From Dehalococcoidales bacterium (lineage in GTDB: Bacteria; Chloroflexota; Dehalococcoidia; Dehalococcoidales; RBG-16-60-22), in NCBI GenBank assembly GCA_030615475.1, contig JAUWZF010000044.1:1-7577 (forward strand): a stretch of DNA of 7,577 bases. The letters are read 5' to 3'. The number at the start of each line of letters is the position of its first letter. Within the stretch, counting starts at the first letter, position 1. Shown here in pieces: positions 6,818 to 7,577 of the stretch. Both the position numbers and the translations under genes were made by a program. Below the pieces are notes generated by a model. That model did no database searches. It saw only the letters and a list, made by a program, of their open reading frames with translations, and was not told the DNA's origin.

Positions 6818-6823
6818 ATTATA
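6818..6823 (-). promoter_or_regulatory. -10 element of the tRNA-Ile gene
   Basis: A perfect TATAAT on the minus strand lies 24 bases before the mature 5' end of the tRNA, giving a short leader to be removed by RNase P. No convincing -35 hexamer is seen at 16-18 bases upstream. Confidence 0.5.
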
Positions 6824-6835
6824 GTGCGTGAAAAA

Positions 6836-7021
6836 TCAAGCACTGGTTTTGTCCCTCATGGCAAAGTGGGCAAAGGCCAGGTCCACCAGGCCGACGAAGT
6901 TCACCACGGCGAAGATGATAGTACAGGTGGAAGAGTGCTCCCAGGCGAACTCGTTCAGCAGCAGGCCGGCCGTGCCCACGAAGATGAGGATGAAGGCGGT
7001 GATTTTTAGGATATTTCTCAT
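6836..7021 (-). CDS. Small two-helix membrane protein, unknown function
   Basis: A 61-residue protein has two hydrophobic segments, about residues 4-23 and 34-54, joined by the short acidic/aromatic loop NEFAWEHSSTC, and ends with a charged tail RDKTSA. By the positive-inside tendency, both termini would lie in the cytoplasm. I do not recognise a family. Support for a real gene comes from the clear helical hairpin, typical codon choice, and a consensus-like promoter directly upstream (7032-7061). No ribosome binding site is visible before the ATG at 7019-7021, and the predicted transcription start is only a few bases before it, so the mRNA may be leaderless. The tRNA-Ile gene lies 42 bases downstream on the same strand, with a -10 of its own in the gap. 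Confidence 0.7.
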   Translation of the reverse strand: MRNILKITAFILIFVGTAGLLLNEFAWEHSSTCTIIFAVVNFVGLVDLAFAHFAMRDKTSA

Positions 7022-7031
7022 CTTAATGTTG

Positions 7032-7061
7032 ATTATAACATGATACGGCGGGCTGGTTAAA
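7032..7061 (-). promoter_or_regulatory. Strong promoter of the small membrane protein gene
   Basis: On the minus strand TTAACC (7055-7060) serves as -35, followed by a 17-base spacer and the perfect extended -10 TGTTATAAT (7032-7040). Transcription would begin near 7025, about four bases before the ATG. The spacer lies in the left arm of the inverted repeat at 7040-7123. Confidence 0.6.
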
Positions 7062-7123
7062 CGTTACCCCACCCCTGACCCCTCGTGTGTTATCTATTCC
7101 CACCCAGTCCGCCCTCGTATCAT
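7040..7123. repeat. Imperfect inverted repeat
   Basis: The left arm ATGATACGGCGGGCTGG (7040-7056) faces the right arm CCAGTCCGCCCTCGTATCAT (7104-7123). The outer eight bases pair perfectly, as do GCGG/CCGC and CTGG/CCAG, with a three-base bulge and one mismatch. The 47 bases between have no obvious structure. No T run follows on either strand, so it is not a standard terminator. Confidence 0.6.
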
Positions 7124-7190
7124 CAGCCACTCTTTCTTTCCCTTCCCCCTCCTTTACTAAAGGATCTGGACTAATGTAATGCATCTTTCC

Positions 7191-7577
7191 TCACGAGTAG
7201 TTTGTCTCATTGATGGGTTCAGCACGGGAACCCATGGCGAAATTTATGATCTTTCCAGAAGCGACATCGAGTCCGAATGTCTTGCCGTTCGACCTCATCT
7301 CTTTGAAATTGATTAAAACTACACCGAAGGTTGGCATAACCTTTTCTCGCCAGGTGAACAGATAAACATCCGGGGCAATCTTGAAATAGTCGCAAATTTC
7401 GGTATCGGCTAATCCTTTTTCAACACCCACTAGGCAATGCCATGTATAGAATCGGTCATTGAGATAGATATGCTCATACATATGCTTGCTGCTATAAGCG
7501 TACTTGATTCTCTTACCGATAAGGTCGGTAGTTCTCTCATGAGGCACTACCGGCTCATCAGGTGAGGGCGGGTTGAC
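7191..7577 (-). CDS. MoaF-like protein, C-terminal domain (5' end beyond the right edge)
   Basis: 128 residues are visible and the frame stays open to the window edge, so the start is probably outside. A GTG at 7545-7547 is possible but has no good ribosome binding site. From about residue 20 the protein follows the pattern I know from the C-terminal domain of MoaF-like proteins: GKRIKYAYS, YEHIYLND, YTWHCLVGVEKGLADTEICDYFKI, YLFTWREKVMPTFGVVLINF, then MRSNGKTFGLD and a short tail. These are small lipocalin-like beta-barrel proteins with unproven biochemical function. The old link to molybdenum cofactor rests on gene naming rather than shown chemistry. A preceding Pro-rich stretch VNPPSPDEPVVP looks like a linker from an N-terminal domain. 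No terminator is evident after the stop. Confidence 0.75.
   Translation of the reverse strand, partial: VNPPSPDEPVVPHERTTDLIGKRIKYAYSSKHMYEHIYLNDRFYTWHCLVGVEKGLADTEICDYFKIAPDVYLFTWREKVMPTFGVVLINFKEMRSNGKTFGLDVASGKIINFAMGSRAEPINETNYS

Noticed and set aside
7022..7130. Minus-strand GTG frame of about 35 codons across the inverted repeat
   Set aside because: Unusual composition, no family match, and it overlaps the promoter and repeat structure; the purine-rich stretch before it is not a clear ribosome binding site.

Overview
The window looks like a piece of a bacterial chromosome with moderately high GC genes and AT-rich promoter gaps. The gene set and protein style (OmpR-type two-component system, small secreted protein with an ITQEQ...W..RPD pattern, stand-alone tRNA-Ile, AMP-forming acyl-CoA ligase, MoaF-like protein) would fit an anaerobic sediment lineage such as Chloroflexota/Dehalococcoidia. 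That placement is an impression from protein style, not a demonstrated assignment. There are no insertion sequences, phage genes or CRISPR arrays.

Left part (1-2089, all on the minus strand). Read in the direction of transcription, a small exported protein (1571-2089) comes first and ends at a strong intrinsic terminator (1491-1530). It is followed by an OmpR/PhoB-type response regulator (737-1432) and a membrane histidine kinase (1-747, cut by the left edge). The kinase overlaps the regulator by 11 bases.

Middle part (2090-4882). A 145-base AT-rich divergent region separates the exported protein from a plus-strand pair: a complete class IB-1 Cu+-exporting P-type ATPase (CopA, 2235-4715) and, 17 bases later, a 49-residue YHS-domain protein (4733-4882). 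The divergent region carries a tandem 11-base direct repeat that resembles a site in front of the response regulator (12-base core identical at 11 positions). This suggests that the regulator controls both its own gene and the copper genes. Taken together, 1-4882 reads as a copper sensing, export and envelope-stress locus. The copper specificity of the sensor is inferred from the neighbourhood.

Right part (4980-7577, all minus). This holds an AMP-forming acyl-CoA synthetase (4980-6575), a tRNA-Ile(GAT) with encoded CCA (6717-6793), a 61-residue two-helix membrane protein with a consensus-like promoter so close that its mRNA may be leaderless (6836-7021), and the C-terminal part of a MoaF-like protein running off the right edge (7191-7577). 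The gap 7022-7190 contains an imperfect inverted repeat, a homopyrimidine run and a small palindrome. No gap without a gene exceeds about 170 bases.
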